Shown: positions 27,347 through 37,496 of the stretch, in pieces
Numbering within the stretch: position 1 is the first letter of the stretch
Layout: each line of letters starts with the position of its first letter
Assembly: GCA_021802425.1 (NCBI GenBank)
Contig: JAJZXJ010000011.1
Location: forward strand, 1 to 62,677
DNA length: 62,677 nt
Direction: 5' to 3'
From: Acidulodesulfobacterium sp021802425
Lineage (GTDB): Bacteria > SZUA-79 > Acidulodesulfobacterales > Acidulodesulfobacteraceae
Translations under genes and position numbers: made by a program
Notes under the pieces: generated by a model
Databases searched by the model: none
The model's input: the letters and a program-made list of their open reading frames with translations, nothing else
What the model was told of the DNA's origin: nothing

Positions 27347-28498
27347 ATGAAAAATATATTTATTGCAGGGTCCACAGGGTCGATAGGGAAAAGCGCGGTT
27401 GAAGTAGCGCTTTCATACCCGGAAAAATTGTCGGTAAAAGCCATAGCTGCCGGGCATTTTACCGGGGAATTAAAAGGACAGATTATTAAGTTAAACCCGT
27501 CATATTGCATTCTTTCCTTAAAGGCCGAAATGGATAAGGCAAAATCGGAAATAAGCAATCTGCCTGATATTACAACTAAATTTCTTTACGGCGAAGACAG
27601 TTTTAAAGAATTGGTATTTAATGAAGATATTGATGTTATTTTAAATGCGATTAGCGGTTCTTCCGGGCTTATGCTTTCATACGGAAGCTTGAAAGCGGGT
27701 AAAAACTTAGCCCTTGCAAACAAAGAATCTATGGTTATGGCAGGGGATATTTTAAATAGAATTGCAAAATTTAATAAGGCGGATATAATCCCGGTTGATT
27801 CTGAACACTCCGCTTTATTTCAGTGTTTGCATTGCGGTAATAAGTCCGATTTAAAGAAATTAATTCTTACCGCGTCCGGCGGTCCTTTTTATGATTTACC
27901 GAAAGAAGCGTTATGCGGCGTTACAAAAGATATGGCGTTAAACCATCCAAAATGGAAAATGGGCAAAAAGATAACGATAGATTCCTCCACCCTTGCAAAT
28001 AAAGGCCTCGAGGTAATAGAAGCCCATTATTTATTCGGCGTTGACGAAAAAGACATCGATATTTTAATACATCCGCAGGCTATAGTTCATTCTATGGCGG
28101 AGTTTATGGACGGTTCCGTTATGGCTCAAATGGCGCAAGCCGATATGAAGGGACCAATAGGCTACGCGCTTTCTTATCCGGATCGTTTTCATGGTTTAAT
28201 GAAGCCGCTCAACCTTTCCCAAATTGGAAGACTTGAGTTTTTTGAACCGGATACGCTGAAATTCCCCCTTTTAAATATTGCAAGAGAGGCTTTAAGGGCT
28301 GGAAAAAGCATGCCTGCCGTTTTTTGCGAGGCTAATGAATTTTTTGTAAATTCCTTTCTGCGTAACGAGATTTCTTTTACCGATATAGCATCTAATGTCC
28401 AAAAGGTCATGGAAAGACACAGTCCTTTCGATATTAATGAAATAGAAGATGTTCTCGAGGCAAAAAAACAGGCGTTTATGATGTCTAAAACTCTTTGA
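27347..28498 (+). CDS. dxr: 1-deoxy-D-xylulose 5-phosphate reductoisomerase
   Basis: Second step of the MEP isoprenoid pathway: DXP plus NADPH gives MEP. The NADPH site GSTGSIGKSAVEVA lies at residues 8-21, LALANKESMVMAG follows, and the metal site is in PVDSEHSALFQ. Length 383 is normal. It starts directly after the cdsA stop. In many proteobacteria rseP follows; here the operon ends, with a convergent minus-strand gene overlapping the last 14 bp. Confidence 0.96.
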   Translation: MKNIFIAGSTGSIGKSAVEVALSYPEKLSVKAIAAGHFTGELKGQIIKLNPSYCILSLKAEMDKAKSEISNLPDITTKFLYGEDSFKELVFNEDIDVILNAISGSSGLMLSYGSLKAGKNLALANKESMVMAGDILNRIAKFNKADIIPVDSEHSALFQCLHCGNKSDLKKLILTASGGPFYDLPKEALCGVTKDMALNHPKWKMGKKITIDSSTLANKGLEVIEAHYLFGVDEKDIDILIHPQAIVHSMAEFMDGSVMAQMAQADMKGPIGYALSYPDRFHGLMKPLNLSQIGRLEFFEPDTLKFPLLNIAREALRAGKSMPAVFCEANEFFVNSFLRNEISFTDIASNVQKVMERHSPFDINEIEDVLEAKKQAFMMSKTL

Positions 28499-28913
28499 AT
28501 TCAAGATTAATTAATCTTTTTATAAGTTTTGAAGCCTCATTATATTTAACATCAAAAGGTACATCTATAATAATTAAATCTATTAATTTTAAAATTCCCT
28601 TTTTTAAGTAAGTGTTTACCTTTTGTTTTATCATGAAATCCGATAAATTGTGTATTTTTTCTTCCCCGATAGAGGGCGACGGACCTAATTTTTCCTGCTC
28701 TTTATACAGCGAAAGAATATCTAAGAGCACCGACCTTAATGTATAAATCATAAACGGATCCGCCTCCATATTTACAAGAAGTTCCGGCAAAACCGAAACT
28801 ATATTTTCTTCCGACAAATCCTTATTTAAAATATCCTTAATTTTATTTAATTCCATCGTAAAATTTTTTCCAATTTTAATATATTTGTTATATAATAGCA
28901 CAGATAACAACAT
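28485..28913 (-). CDS. Hypothetical protein, convergent with dxr
   Basis: A 142-residue frame on the minus strand fills the only long gap between + strand genes here. I do not recognise the family. From Met20 (base 28856), a likely better start (MELNKIKDILNKDL), it is a mainly helical, soluble, acidic/lysine-rich protein of about 123 residues with no signal peptide, membrane segment or cysteine. It overlaps dxr by 14 bp tail to tail and is divergent from the gene at 28980. It is supported by position and by ordinary composition rather than by homology. Confidence 0.5.
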   Translation of the reverse strand: MLLSVLLYNKYIKIGKNFTMELNKIKDILNKDLSEENIVSVLPELLVNMEADPFMIYTLRSVLLDILSLYKEQEKLGPSPSIGEEKIHNLSDFMIKQKVNTYLKKGILKLIDLIIIDVPFDVKYNEASKLIKRLINLEFKEF

Positions 28914-28979
28914 AATTTAAATACCTAAAATATCTGTAAATTAAATAAATATGCAATATATTTCAGGGGGCGCTGTTTT

Positions 28980-29498
28980 ATGATAATATTGCCTTATCTG
29001 GGTAAGTATCCTAAGATTAACGAAACGGTTTATTTATGCGACAACACGGTCATTATAGGAGATGTCGAAATAGAAAAAGGGTCAAGCGTATGGTTTGGGG
29101 CGGTTATAAGAGGGGATGTGAATTACATAAGAATCGGCAAAAATACCAATATTCAGGATAATAGCGTTCTTCATGTGCAGCACGACACGGGTCCGCTTAT
29201 AATAGGAAACGGCGTCACGGTGGGGCACAATGCTAATCTCCACGGCTGCAAGATTGGAGATAACTGCCTTATCGGCATCGGGGCAATAGTTTTAACGGGC
29301 GCCCGCATCGGGAAAAATTGCATAATCGCCGCAGGGGCGGTTGTAAAGGAAAATGCCGTTATTCAGGATGGCTCTCTGGTTGCAGGTGTTCCCGGGTCGG
29401 TAAAAAAAAGTCTTGGCGAAATCGAAATAAGTTCTATTAAGGAATCGGCAAATAATTATATAAAGTATGTTAAAAACTTTAGAAGGGGGGTAATTTAA
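28980..29498 (+). CDS. Gamma-class carbonic anhydrase-like hexapeptide-repeat protein
   Basis: A 172-residue left-handed beta-helix protein (YrdA/Cam family) built from hexapeptide repeats such as IRIGKNTNIQD and CLIGIGAIV. The three zinc histidines are visible in SVLHVQHD and GHNANLHGC. Members either hydrate CO2 or bind metal with unknown activity. The extra acidic loop of archaeal Cam is absent, so the class is closer to CamH/YrdA. A GGGGGCG stretch precedes the ATG. Confidence 0.85.
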   Translation: MIILPYLGKYPKINETVYLCDNTVIIGDVEIEKGSSVWFGAVIRGDVNYIRIGKNTNIQDNSVLHVQHDTGPLIIGNGVTVGHNANLHGCKIGDNCLIGIGAIVLTGARIGKNCIIAAGAVVKENAVIQDGSLVAGVPGSVKKSLGEIEISSIKESANNYIKYVKNFRRGVI

Positions 29499-29563
29499 TT
29501 TGGAGGAGAGTAAGGCATTTTGTATATTCGTAAAACAGGGTTTGGAACGCGGAAGGGTCGGTA

Positions 29564-30487
29564 ATGTTTGCCTCTATTGATATCGGAACAAATACGATAC
29601 GATGTTTAATTGTTTCTGCAGATAAGAATGTTTTAACCCCGGAATATGTGGATATGAAAATAATCAGATTGGGTGAAAACTTTACAAAAGAGAGAATTAT
29701 TACAGAGGCTTCTGTCTTAAGATTAAAAGATGCTTTAAATTATTACGCCGAAAAGCTTAAAAGATTTGGAATTAAACCGGATAAAGTTGCCATTACCGGC
29801 ACAAGCGTTTTGAGAGACGCTCCCAACAGCGCGGAAATATTAGAAAGTATTTATAAAGAATTTGGATTAAATGTCCGTATTCTTAGCGGAGACAAAGAGG
29901 CGTCCGTGACGCTTGCGGGAATCGCTTCATGTTTTAAAGATTTAAAGGAATTTTATGCGCTGGATATCGGCGGCGGTTCCACGGAATATTCCTGTTTCAA
30001 AAGCGGGCAGCCTTTCTGGAAATATAGCTTGAATATGGGGGTTGTTCATTTAACGGAAGAAATAGTGAAATCAGACCCTGTATCTGCCCATGATTTGTTA
30101 AAAATGGAAAAAGAGATAGATAACAGCCTTAATTCATTAAAACAAAGGATACTTAAAAGCGGTTATAAATTTGAGCCTTTAAATTTGCTCGGAACAGCCG
30201 GAACAGCGACGACCCTTGCTATGGTCGATCTGGAATTAAAAGGTTATGACAGGCTTAAAGTGCACGGCTATGTTTTAAAAAAAGAAAATGTCCTAAAGAT
30301 TTACAAAAAATTTATAGAAAAAAAGGCATATGAAAGACTTAATATAACGGGGGTTGAAAGCGGAAGAGAGGACCTTGTTTTAGCAGGAACCGCTATAATG
30401 CTAAAAAGTATGGATTTTTTTGAAGCGGATAAGCTTACCGTTTCGGAATGCGGGTTATTGGAAGGGCTTATAGCGGCGGATATATAA
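29564..30487 (+). CDS. Ppx/GppA family phosphatase
   Basis: A 307-residue member of the ASKHA-fold exopolyphosphatase / pppGpp phosphohydrolase family. DIGTNTIRCLIV at residues 5-16 and DIGGGSTEY are the two phosphate-binding motifs, and GTAGTATTLA is a third. It is the short two-domain form without the C-terminal HD-like domain of E. coli Ppx. It may act on polyphosphate, pppGpp or both. It lies 65 bp after the carbonic anhydrase-like gene. Confidence 0.9.
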   Translation: MFASIDIGTNTIRCLIVSADKNVLTPEYVDMKIIRLGENFTKERIITEASVLRLKDALNYYAEKLKRFGIKPDKVAITGTSVLRDAPNSAEILESIYKEFGLNVRILSGDKEASVTLAGIASCFKDLKEFYALDIGGGSTEYSCFKSGQPFWKYSLNMGVVHLTEEIVKSDPVSAHDLLKMEKEIDNSLNSLKQRILKSGYKFEPLNLLGTAGTATTLAMVDLELKGYDRLKVHGYVLKKENVLKIYKKFIEKKAYERLNITGVESGREDLVLAGTAIMLKSMDFFEADKLTVSECGLLEGLIAADI

Positions 30488-30496
30488 AAATTATCA

Positions 30497-30525
30497 AAGG
30501 GGACAGATTTTAAATCTGTCCCCTT
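30497..30525. repeat. Perfect GGGGACAGATTT palindrome (REP-like, possible terminator)
   Basis: Arms at 30497-30510 and 30512-30525 are perfect 14-bp reverse complements around one T. The core GGGGACAGATTT/AAATCTGTCCCC resembles dispersed palindromes that accompany RAYT (REP-associated) transposases in many proteobacteria. It lies 9 bp after the ppx stop, so it could also end that transcript, although no T-run follows. Confidence 0.75.
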
Positions 30526-30589
30526 GTCTAAATAAATAAGGATGTTGAGCCGGCTGTATGCCCGGGATTATTAAAAAGGGGGAAGTAAA

Positions 30590-32047
30590 ATGAAGGAGAT
30601 TATTAAAGAAGCGTTAAGTTTTGACGATGTTCTCATAGTTCCCGATTACTCCGATATTCTTCCAAAAGATGTCGATTTAACAACCAAATTTTCAAGAAAT
30701 ATAAATTTAAACATTCCATTGGTCAGCGCGGCAATGGACACGGTTACGGAAGCAAAAACCGCAATTTCTCTGGCTCGCGAAGGCGGAATCGGTGTAATTC
30801 ATAAAAATTTAACGGTAGAAGAGCAAAAGATCGAGGTCGATAAGGTAAAAAAATCCGAAAGCGGGATGATTACCAACCCTGTGACGGTTAATCCCGATGA
30901 TAAAATATCCCATGCCCTCGACCTTATGAAAAAATATATGATTTCGGGCGTTCCGGTAATAAAAGGAACTAAACTCGTCGGAATACTTACGAATAGGGAT
31001 TTAAGATTTGCCGTAAATTTAGGCGAAAAGATAGATAAGGTTATGACAAAAGAAAACCTTGTTACGGTACCCGTGGGGACTACATTAGAAGAAGCAAAAA
31101 AAACCCTGCATGAAAAAAAGATAGAAAAATTACTTGTTGTGGATAAAGATTACAATTTAAAGGGTTTGATAACGATTAAAGATATAGAAAAAATTAAAAA
31201 ATATCCCAATTCGTGCAAAGATTCGCTTGGAAGGCTCAGGGTTGCCGCAGCCGTCGGTATTTCCAAAGACACGGAAGAAAGGGTTAGCGCGCTGACAAAA
31301 ACCGAAGTAGATGCAATCGTTATAGATACCGCTCACGGGTATTCCAAAGGCGTTATAGAAATGGTAAAATATTTAAAAAGGCATTATAATCTGGATATTA
31401 TTGCGGGAAATATAGCCACGATTGATGCAGCGGAAGCCCTTGTTAAGGCGGGTGTTGACGCCGTGAAGGTTGGAATAGGGCCCGGTTCCATTTGCACCAC
31501 AAGGGTTGTTGCGGGGGTCGGCGTCCCTCAGCTATCCGCAATAATAGATTGCTCAGAGGTTTATAATAAATATGGTGTTCCCGTAATATCGGACGGGGGC
31601 ATTAAATTTTCCGGCGATATCCCAAAGGCTATTGCCGCGGGGGCCAGCAGCGTGATGATAGGAAACCTTTTTGCGGGAACGGAAGAAAGCCCCGGTGAAA
31701 CGGTGATTTACCAGGGTAGAAGCTATAAGGTTTATAGAGGCATGGGTTCTCTGGGTGCAATGGTAAGCGGCTCAAAAGATAGATATTTTCAATCCCATAT
31801 AAAAGAAGAATCAAAATTTGTCCCCGAAGGAATCGAGGGGAGAGTGCCGTATAGAGGGACGCTTTCTGAGGCGGTTAATCAGTTAATCGGCGGATTGCGG
31901 GCTGGAATGGGATATTGCGGCGTTCACTCTATAGAAGAACTTAGAACCAGAACAAGATTTATGAGGATAACTTCATCGGGTCTTAAAGAAAGCCATGTTC
32001 ATGATGTCATAATTACAAGGGAAGCGCCCAATTACAGGCTCGATTAA
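30590..32047 (+). CDS. guaB: Inosine-5'-monophosphate dehydrogenase
   Basis: It oxidises IMP to XMP with NAD, the committed step to GMP. The TIM barrel is interrupted by two CBS domains at about residues 93-205. The catalytic loop GPGSICTTR contains Cys302, and the flap carries SKDRYFQ. Length 485 is normal. GGGGGAAG precedes the ATG, and guaA follows after 6 bp. Confidence 0.97.
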   Translation: MKEIIKEALSFDDVLIVPDYSDILPKDVDLTTKFSRNINLNIPLVSAAMDTVTEAKTAISLAREGGIGVIHKNLTVEEQKIEVDKVKKSESGMITNPVTVNPDDKISHALDLMKKYMISGVPVIKGTKLVGILTNRDLRFAVNLGEKIDKVMTKENLVTVPVGTTLEEAKKTLHEKKIEKLLVVDKDYNLKGLITIKDIEKIKKYPNSCKDSLGRLRVAAAVGISKDTEERVSALTKTEVDAIVIDTAHGYSKGVIEMVKYLKRHYNLDIIAGNIATIDAAEALVKAGVDAVKVGIGPGSICTTRVVAGVGVPQLSAIIDCSEVYNKYGVPVISDGGIKFSGDIPKAIAAGASSVMIGNLFAGTEESPGETVIYQGRSYKVYRGMGSLGAMVSGSKDRYFQSHIKEESKFVPEGIEGRVPYRGTLSEAVNQLIGGLRAGMGYCGVHSIEELRTRTRFMRITSSGLKESHVHDVIITREAPNYRLD

Positions 32048-32053
32048 TTTAAT

Positions 32054-33598
32054 ATGGAAAAAGTATTTTCTAAAATTCTAATAATCGATTTTGGGTCTCA
32101 ATATACCCAGCTTATCGCAAGAAAGATAAGGGAAAGCGAAGTATATTGCGAAATATATCCTTTTAATTCATCCTACAAAAAGATAAAGGATTTTAAACCG
32201 GATGCAATTATACTTTCCGGCGGCCCGTCATCCGTTTATGACAGCGGCGCCCCTTTTATAACAAAGGAAATATTTAATATCGATGTCCCTTTTTTGGGGA
32301 TTTGCTATGGTATGCAAATTATGGCGTATCTCCTCTCAGGGGAGGTTAAGCCCGCAAAAAATAGAGAATATGGACATTCAAAACTCGCTATAATAAAAGA
32401 AAGCAAGCTATTTAAGGGGTGTGAAAAATCAAGCCTTGTATGGATGAGCCACGGGGATATTATCGTAAAAACTCCGCCGGACTTTGTTGTAACCTCTCAA
32501 ACCGAAAATTGTTCCGTTGCTTCATTCGAAAACAGCGAAAGAAAACTTTACGGACTTCAGTTTCATCCCGAGGTTGCGCATACCGCTTGCGGACGGAAAA
32601 TATTAAATAATTTTCTATTTAATATCGCAAAAGTTAAAAAAACATGGAAGCTCGAAGATTTTATAGAGAATAAAGTGAGGGAGATTAGGAATCTTGCAGA
32701 CGGTAAAAAAGCTATATGCGCCCTTTCGGGAGGAGTTGATTCCACCGTTGCCGCCGTTCTCGCAAATAAAGCCATAGGGGATAAACTCAGGTGTATATTT
32801 GTTGACAACGGTCTTTTAAGAGAAAACGAGGGAAAAGCCGTTATAAAGTTTTATAAAGAAAATTTAAAATTAAATGTAAAACTTGTAAATGCATCTAATT
32901 TATTCCTAAAAGCATTAAAAGGGATTGAAGATCCCGAAAAGAAAAGAAAAATTATCGGAAAACTTTTTATAGAGATATTCGAAAAAGAGGCTAAAAATAT
33001 AGCGGATGCGGGTTTTCTTGTGCAGGGGACGCTGTATCCCGATGTTATCGAATCCGTCAGGGTATTCGGCGCTTCAAGCATTATTAAAAGCCATCATAAT
33101 GTCGGCGGCCTTCCAAAAAAATTAAATTTAAAATTAATCGAGCCGCTAAGGGAATTATTTAAAGACGAGGTTCGCATAATAGGAAAGAATCTAAGGATTC
33201 CCGCGGAAATTATTAGCAGGCAGCCGTTTCCCGGTCCGGGACTTGCCATAAGGATAATCGGGGATGTCGATAAAAATAAACTTAACACATTAAGGCAAGC
33301 CGATACCATTGTTACGGAAGAGATAAAAAAATCTGGATTAGAAGGTAAGGTTTGGCAGTCTTTCCCTGTGTTAATTCCGGTTAAAACAGTCGGCGTTATG
33401 GGGGACAAAAGAAGCTATGAATCCCTTATAGCGCTTCGGGCAGTGAGTTCGTCGGACGGCATGACGGCAGATTTTGTGAAATTGGATTACGATATTCTAA
33501 GGACGATTTCGGCGCGGATAATTTCTGAAGTAAAGGGAATAAACAGGGTGGTTTATGATATTACATCAAAACCTCCTTCGACGATAGAGTGGGAGTGA
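32054..33598 (+). CDS. guaA: GMP synthase (glutamine-hydrolysing)
   Basis: It aminates XMP to GMP. The N-terminal class I amidotransferase has Cys84 in GICYGMQ and the His of FHPEVAH. The ATP-pyrophosphatase domain has the P-loop LSGGVDST. The C-terminal dimerisation domain ends with the usual KPPSTIEWE. Length 514 is normal. It forms the guaBA operon, with dnaE 15 bp later. Confidence 0.97.
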   Translation: MEKVFSKILIIDFGSQYTQLIARKIRESEVYCEIYPFNSSYKKIKDFKPDAIILSGGPSSVYDSGAPFITKEIFNIDVPFLGICYGMQIMAYLLSGEVKPAKNREYGHSKLAIIKESKLFKGCEKSSLVWMSHGDIIVKTPPDFVVTSQTENCSVASFENSERKLYGLQFHPEVAHTACGRKILNNFLFNIAKVKKTWKLEDFIENKVREIRNLADGKKAICALSGGVDSTVAAVLANKAIGDKLRCIFVDNGLLRENEGKAVIKFYKENLKLNVKLVNASNLFLKALKGIEDPEKKRKIIGKLFIEIFEKEAKNIADAGFLVQGTLYPDVIESVRVFGASSIIKSHHNVGGLPKKLNLKLIEPLRELFKDEVRIIGKNLRIPAEIISRQPFPGPGLAIRIIGDVDKNKLNTLRQADTIVTEEIKKSGLEGKVWQSFPVLIPVKTVGVMGDKRSYESLIALRAVSSSDGMTADFVKLDYDILRTISARIISEVKGINRVVYDITSKPPSTIEWE

Positions 33599-33613
33599 TA
33601 AAAAAATAATATT

Positions 33614-36600
33614 ATGGATAAATTCGTTCATCTTCATTTACATTCGCATTACAGTCTATTAGACGGCGCTATTAAAATCGACGATATTATAAGCAAGGCC
33701 ATAGAGTTTAATATGTCCGCCGCGGCAATTACAGACCACGGGAATATGTTCGGCGCTATCGAGTTTTATGAAAAGGCATTAAAAAAATCCGTTAAACCCT
33801 TGATCGGGTGCGAAATGTATGTTTCAAGATCGGATATGACGCTTAAAAATTCAAATGAAAAATTATATTATCATTTAATTTTACTTGCCAAAAATGAAGA
33901 AGGGTATCAAAATCTTTCGAGGCTTATATCGAAATCTTATACCGACGGCTTTTATTATAAACCGAGAATAGATAAAAATATTTTAAAAGAAAACCATAGC
34001 GGCTTAATTGCGTTATCCGCCTGCTTAAAGGGGGAAATACCTTATAATTTAATTCAGGGCAAAATGGATTTGGCAGAAAAGAGCCTTCAATATTATTTGG
34101 ATATGTTTGGCGATGATTTTTATTTAGAAATGCAGATGCAGGGCATAGAAGAACAAAAAAGGGCAAATGCCGGAATAGTTGAATTATCCAAAAAATATGG
34201 CGTTCCGCTTGTGGCTACCAATGACTGCCATTATCTTTTGAAAGACGATTACGAAGCCCACGATGTTCTTTTATGCATACAAACCGGAAAAACGGTAGAA
34301 GACAAAGACAGGATGAGATTTTCTACAAAGGATTTATATTTTAAATCACAGGAAGAAATGATAGATATGTTTAGCGAGTATCCTGCCGAAGCCATTTCTA
34401 ACACAAAAATAATAGAAAGCAAATGCAATTTTTCTTTTAAACTTAAAGAAGGCCATCATTTTCCGCAGTTTATAATCAAAGCAAATAATGATGGCAGCGC
34501 AGAACCCTGCATGTCTATACTTGATTTTTTTGAAAAAAAAGTAAAAGAAGGATTTGATGAAAGATTTATAAAGAATCCGACCGCAGTGGCAAAGCAGTCA
34601 TACTTAAACAGTGCGGAAGCCTATGAAAAAAGATTGGATATGGAGATAGAAGTTATTAAAAAATCTAATTTTGCAGGATATTTCTTAATAGTTTCCGATT
34701 TTATCAGGTATGCAAAGGATAATGATATTCCCGTTGGACCCGGAAGGGGTTCCGCCGCAGGGAGCCTTGCGGCATATTGTCTAAAAATTACGGACATAGA
34801 TCCGATTCAATATGATTTAATGTTTGAAAGATTTCTTAATCCAGAGCGAATCAGCATGCCCGATATAGATTCCGATTTTTGTATAAACGGGAGGGATGAA
34901 GTAATCAAATACGTTTCCAGAAAATATGGAGAGGAAAATGTCTCCCAAATAATTACATTTGGAACAATGCAGGCAAAAGCCGCCATAAGAGATACAGGGA
35001 GAGCGCTTAATATGCCTTATGCCGAGGTCGATAAAATAGCCAAGCTTGTTCCGAACACGCTTGGCATTACACTCGAAGAAGCTGTCAAAGAAGAGCCGAA
35101 ACTTCAAAATTTAATAAATACCGATTTTAAAGTTAAAAAATTAATAGAGATAGCCAGAAGGCTTGAGGGGCTGGCAAGGCACGCCAGCACGCACGCCGCC
35201 GGCGTTGTAATATCCAATAAACCTATTCTTCATTTTATGCCTTTATATAAGGGTTCAAAGGAAACCGATGTTATAACGACTCAATATACGGGGCAAGATT
35301 TAGAAAAACTGGGATTTATCAAATTTGATTTTTTGGGTTTAAAAACTCTTACGGTAATGAATGAGGCTATTAAGCTTATAAACGGTAAAAAAACAGGGCA
35401 GTCCAATAAACATGCCGACATGGAACATCCCGCCCCGCCTGCGTCCCCTGCCCCAATACGGGAGGAGAACGATTTTAACATATATGATATAGATCTAAAC
35501 GATCAAAAAACATATAAGCTTTTATCTTCGGGAGACACTACAGGGGTATTTCAGCTTGAAAGTTCCGGCATGAAAGAGTTGATTAAAAAATTAGCCCCCG
35601 AATCGTTTGAGGATTTAATCCCTCTTGTTGCTTTATACAGGCCCGGGCCGCTCGGGAGCGGGATGGTTGACGATTTTATCAATGCAAAGCACGGAAGGGT
35701 TAAAATACGCTATATCCATCCTTTATTAAAGGACATACTGGAAGGCACTTACGGCGTGATACTCTATCAAGAGCAAATAATGAGAATAGCGACATCCCTT
35801 GCCGGATTTTCTATGGGAGAGGCGGATGTTCTAAGAAAGGGCGTCGGCAAGAAACAGGCCGAACTTATAAGCCAGATGAAAGACAAATTTATTAGCGGGT
35901 GTGAAAATAAGGGAATAGATAAAAACAAAGCGGAAAAGATTTTTTCGTTAATTACGAAGTTCGGCGAATACGGTTTTAATAAATCACATTCGACGGCTTA
36001 CGCATATATCGCATATATGACTGCCTATTTGAAGGCAAATTATAAAGAGCATTTTACGGCAGCCCTTTTATCGAGCGAAATGTCCAATACCGATAAACTG
36101 GCAAAGATAATCAATGAAGCAAAATCAGGTTTCTATAGCTGTGATATATTACCTCCTTCGGTTAACTATTCGATGGAAAGATTTACGATCGTCAGCAGCA
36201 ACGGTAACGGGCTTGCAATCAGGGTAGGCCTGGGAGCCGTTAAAAATGTCGGCAAGTCCGCGATTGACTCCGTTTTGCAAATACGGCAAGACGGTTTATT
36301 TAAAGACCTGCTCGATTTTTGTTCAAGGGTCGATACAAGAAAGGTGAACAAGAGAACGATAGAAAACTTAATAAAAAGCGGGGCTCTCGATATAAGCGGG
36401 GAATCCCGAAAATGGATGCTGGACAATCTCGAAAGCGTGATGGGAGAGGCTAATTTTCTGAGGGAAAAAAGAAACTCCGATCAGTTTGAACTCCCTCTTT
36501 TTTTGGGAGAAAATATTGAAAATGGAGATGGGGACGGAGGCGCGGTTTTTAAGACGGAGGATAAGAAAGATGATAAAAAATCGGTGCTTGCTTATGAGAA

Positions 36601-37429
36601 AGAGTCTTTAGGATTTTATCTTTCAGGGCATCCTTTAGACGGATATGAGGAAAAAATTAAACTTATCGGCGAAGGTTCGGTTGCGGAGATTGTAAACAAA
36701 TATTTAAGTTCGGGGGGGAAAACAAAAGATGAGGCATATGCAATCTGCGGGGTTATAAATCAGTTAAAGATTCACAAAACTAAAAATAATGAAAAAATGG
36801 CTTCGTTTGTATTAAATGATAAAAATTTGAATGTTCAGGTTGTATTTTTTCCCAAGAATTACTTAAAATACGAAGACATTTTTGATACAAACGAACCGGT
36901 GGTTTTGACGGGAAGGATTGATTTCTCCGGATTAACGGCAAATAACGGCAACGAGCGAAACGGGATTGCCGCAGGGGTTTTGGCTCAGGACGATATAGAC
37001 GATAATTTTGACGAAGAAAATTATAAAGGCGCTGAAGCCCGGCGGACATCAAATGATAAAATAGGCAATATAAGCGACGGGGATATAGAGCTTAACATTA
37101 AAATTATCGGAGAAAAGATTGAGTTTTTGGATAGCTATAAAATTAAACAAAAGAATAATATCGATATGCCGGCGGTAAAAACTAACGGGACGCAAGTTCA
37201 GCCATGCCCGATATGCGTTATCGAAATAACCGAAAAAGAAATCCCGCATGATAACGATGCATTAAGGAACTTTTTGGCTGAGTTAAAAGATATGCTATAT
37301 AATTCAAAAGGGAATAATAAGGTAATTTTGAAGGCGATGGGTTATGAGGTTATTTTAAACGGTAATATTTCGGTCGATAAGGAATTGCTTAAATCTAAAC
37401 CATTATGCAGGTATTTGAATATTGCATAG
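33614..37429 (+). CDS. dnaE: DNA polymerase III alpha subunit
   Basis: The replicative polymerase. The N-terminal PHP domain keeps all metal-site residues known from proofreading-competent DnaE1: His8, His10, Asp17, His42, Glu67, His87, Cys137, Asp204 and His206. The palm has PDIDSDF with Asp417 and Asp419, followed by the tandem HhH and OB regions. At 1271 residues it is about 100 longer than usual. One Pro/Ala-rich insert lies near residues 592-622 and another Asp/Asn-rich insert near 1115-1160, in the OB region. accA follows 67 bp later. Confidence 0.96.
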   Translation: MDKFVHLHLHSHYSLLDGAIKIDDIISKAIEFNMSAAAITDHGNMFGAIEFYEKALKKSVKPLIGCEMYVSRSDMTLKNSNEKLYYHLILLAKNEEGYQNLSRLISKSYTDGFYYKPRIDKNILKENHSGLIALSACLKGEIPYNLIQGKMDLAEKSLQYYLDMFGDDFYLEMQMQGIEEQKRANAGIVELSKKYGVPLVATNDCHYLLKDDYEAHDVLLCIQTGKTVEDKDRMRFSTKDLYFKSQEEMIDMFSEYPAEAISNTKIIESKCNFSFKLKEGHHFPQFIIKANNDGSAEPCMSILDFFEKKVKEGFDERFIKNPTAVAKQSYLNSAEAYEKRLDMEIEVIKKSNFAGYFLIVSDFIRYAKDNDIPVGPGRGSAAGSLAAYCLKITDIDPIQYDLMFERFLNPERISMPDIDSDFCINGRDEVIKYVSRKYGEENVSQIITFGTMQAKAAIRDTGRALNMPYAEVDKIAKLVPNTLGITLEEAVKEEPKLQNLINTDFKVKKLIEIARRLEGLARHASTHAAGVVISNKPILHFMPLYKGSKETDVITTQYTGQDLEKLGFIKFDFLGLKTLTVMNEAIKLINGKKTGQSNKHADMEHPAPPASPAPIREENDFNIYDIDLNDQKTYKLLSSGDTTGVFQLESSGMKELIKKLAPESFEDLIPLVALYRPGPLGSGMVDDFINAKHGRVKIRYIHPLLKDILEGTYGVILYQEQIMRIATSLAGFSMGEADVLRKGVGKKQAELISQMKDKFISGCENKGIDKNKAEKIFSLITKFGEYGFNKSHSTAYAYIAYMTAYLKANYKEHFTAALLSSEMSNTDKLAKIINEAKSGFYSCDILPPSVNYSMERFTIVSSNGNGLAIRVGLGAVKNVGKSAIDSVLQIRQDGLFKDLLDFCSRVDTRKVNKRTIENLIKSGALDISGESRKWMLDNLESVMGEANFLREKRNSDQFELPLFLGENIENGDGDGGAVFKTEDKKDDKKSVLAYEKESLGFYLSGHPLDGYEEKIKLIGEGSVAEIVNKYLSSGGKTKDEAYAICGVINQLKIHKTKNNEKMASFVLNDKNLNVQVVFFPKNYLKYEDIFDTNEPVVLTGRIDFSGLTANNGNERNGIAAGVLAQDDIDDNFDEENYKGAEARRTSNDKIGNISDGDIELNIKIIGEKIEFLDSYKIKQKNNIDMPAVKTNGTQVQPCPICVIEITEKEIPHDNDALRNFLAELKDMLYNSKGNNKVILKAMGYEVILNGNISVDKELLKSKPLCRYLNIA

Positions 37430-37496
37430 CTAAAATAAATAATAAATCTAAAATAAAATAATAATATTTTATTTTTATAACAAACGGAATTCATTT

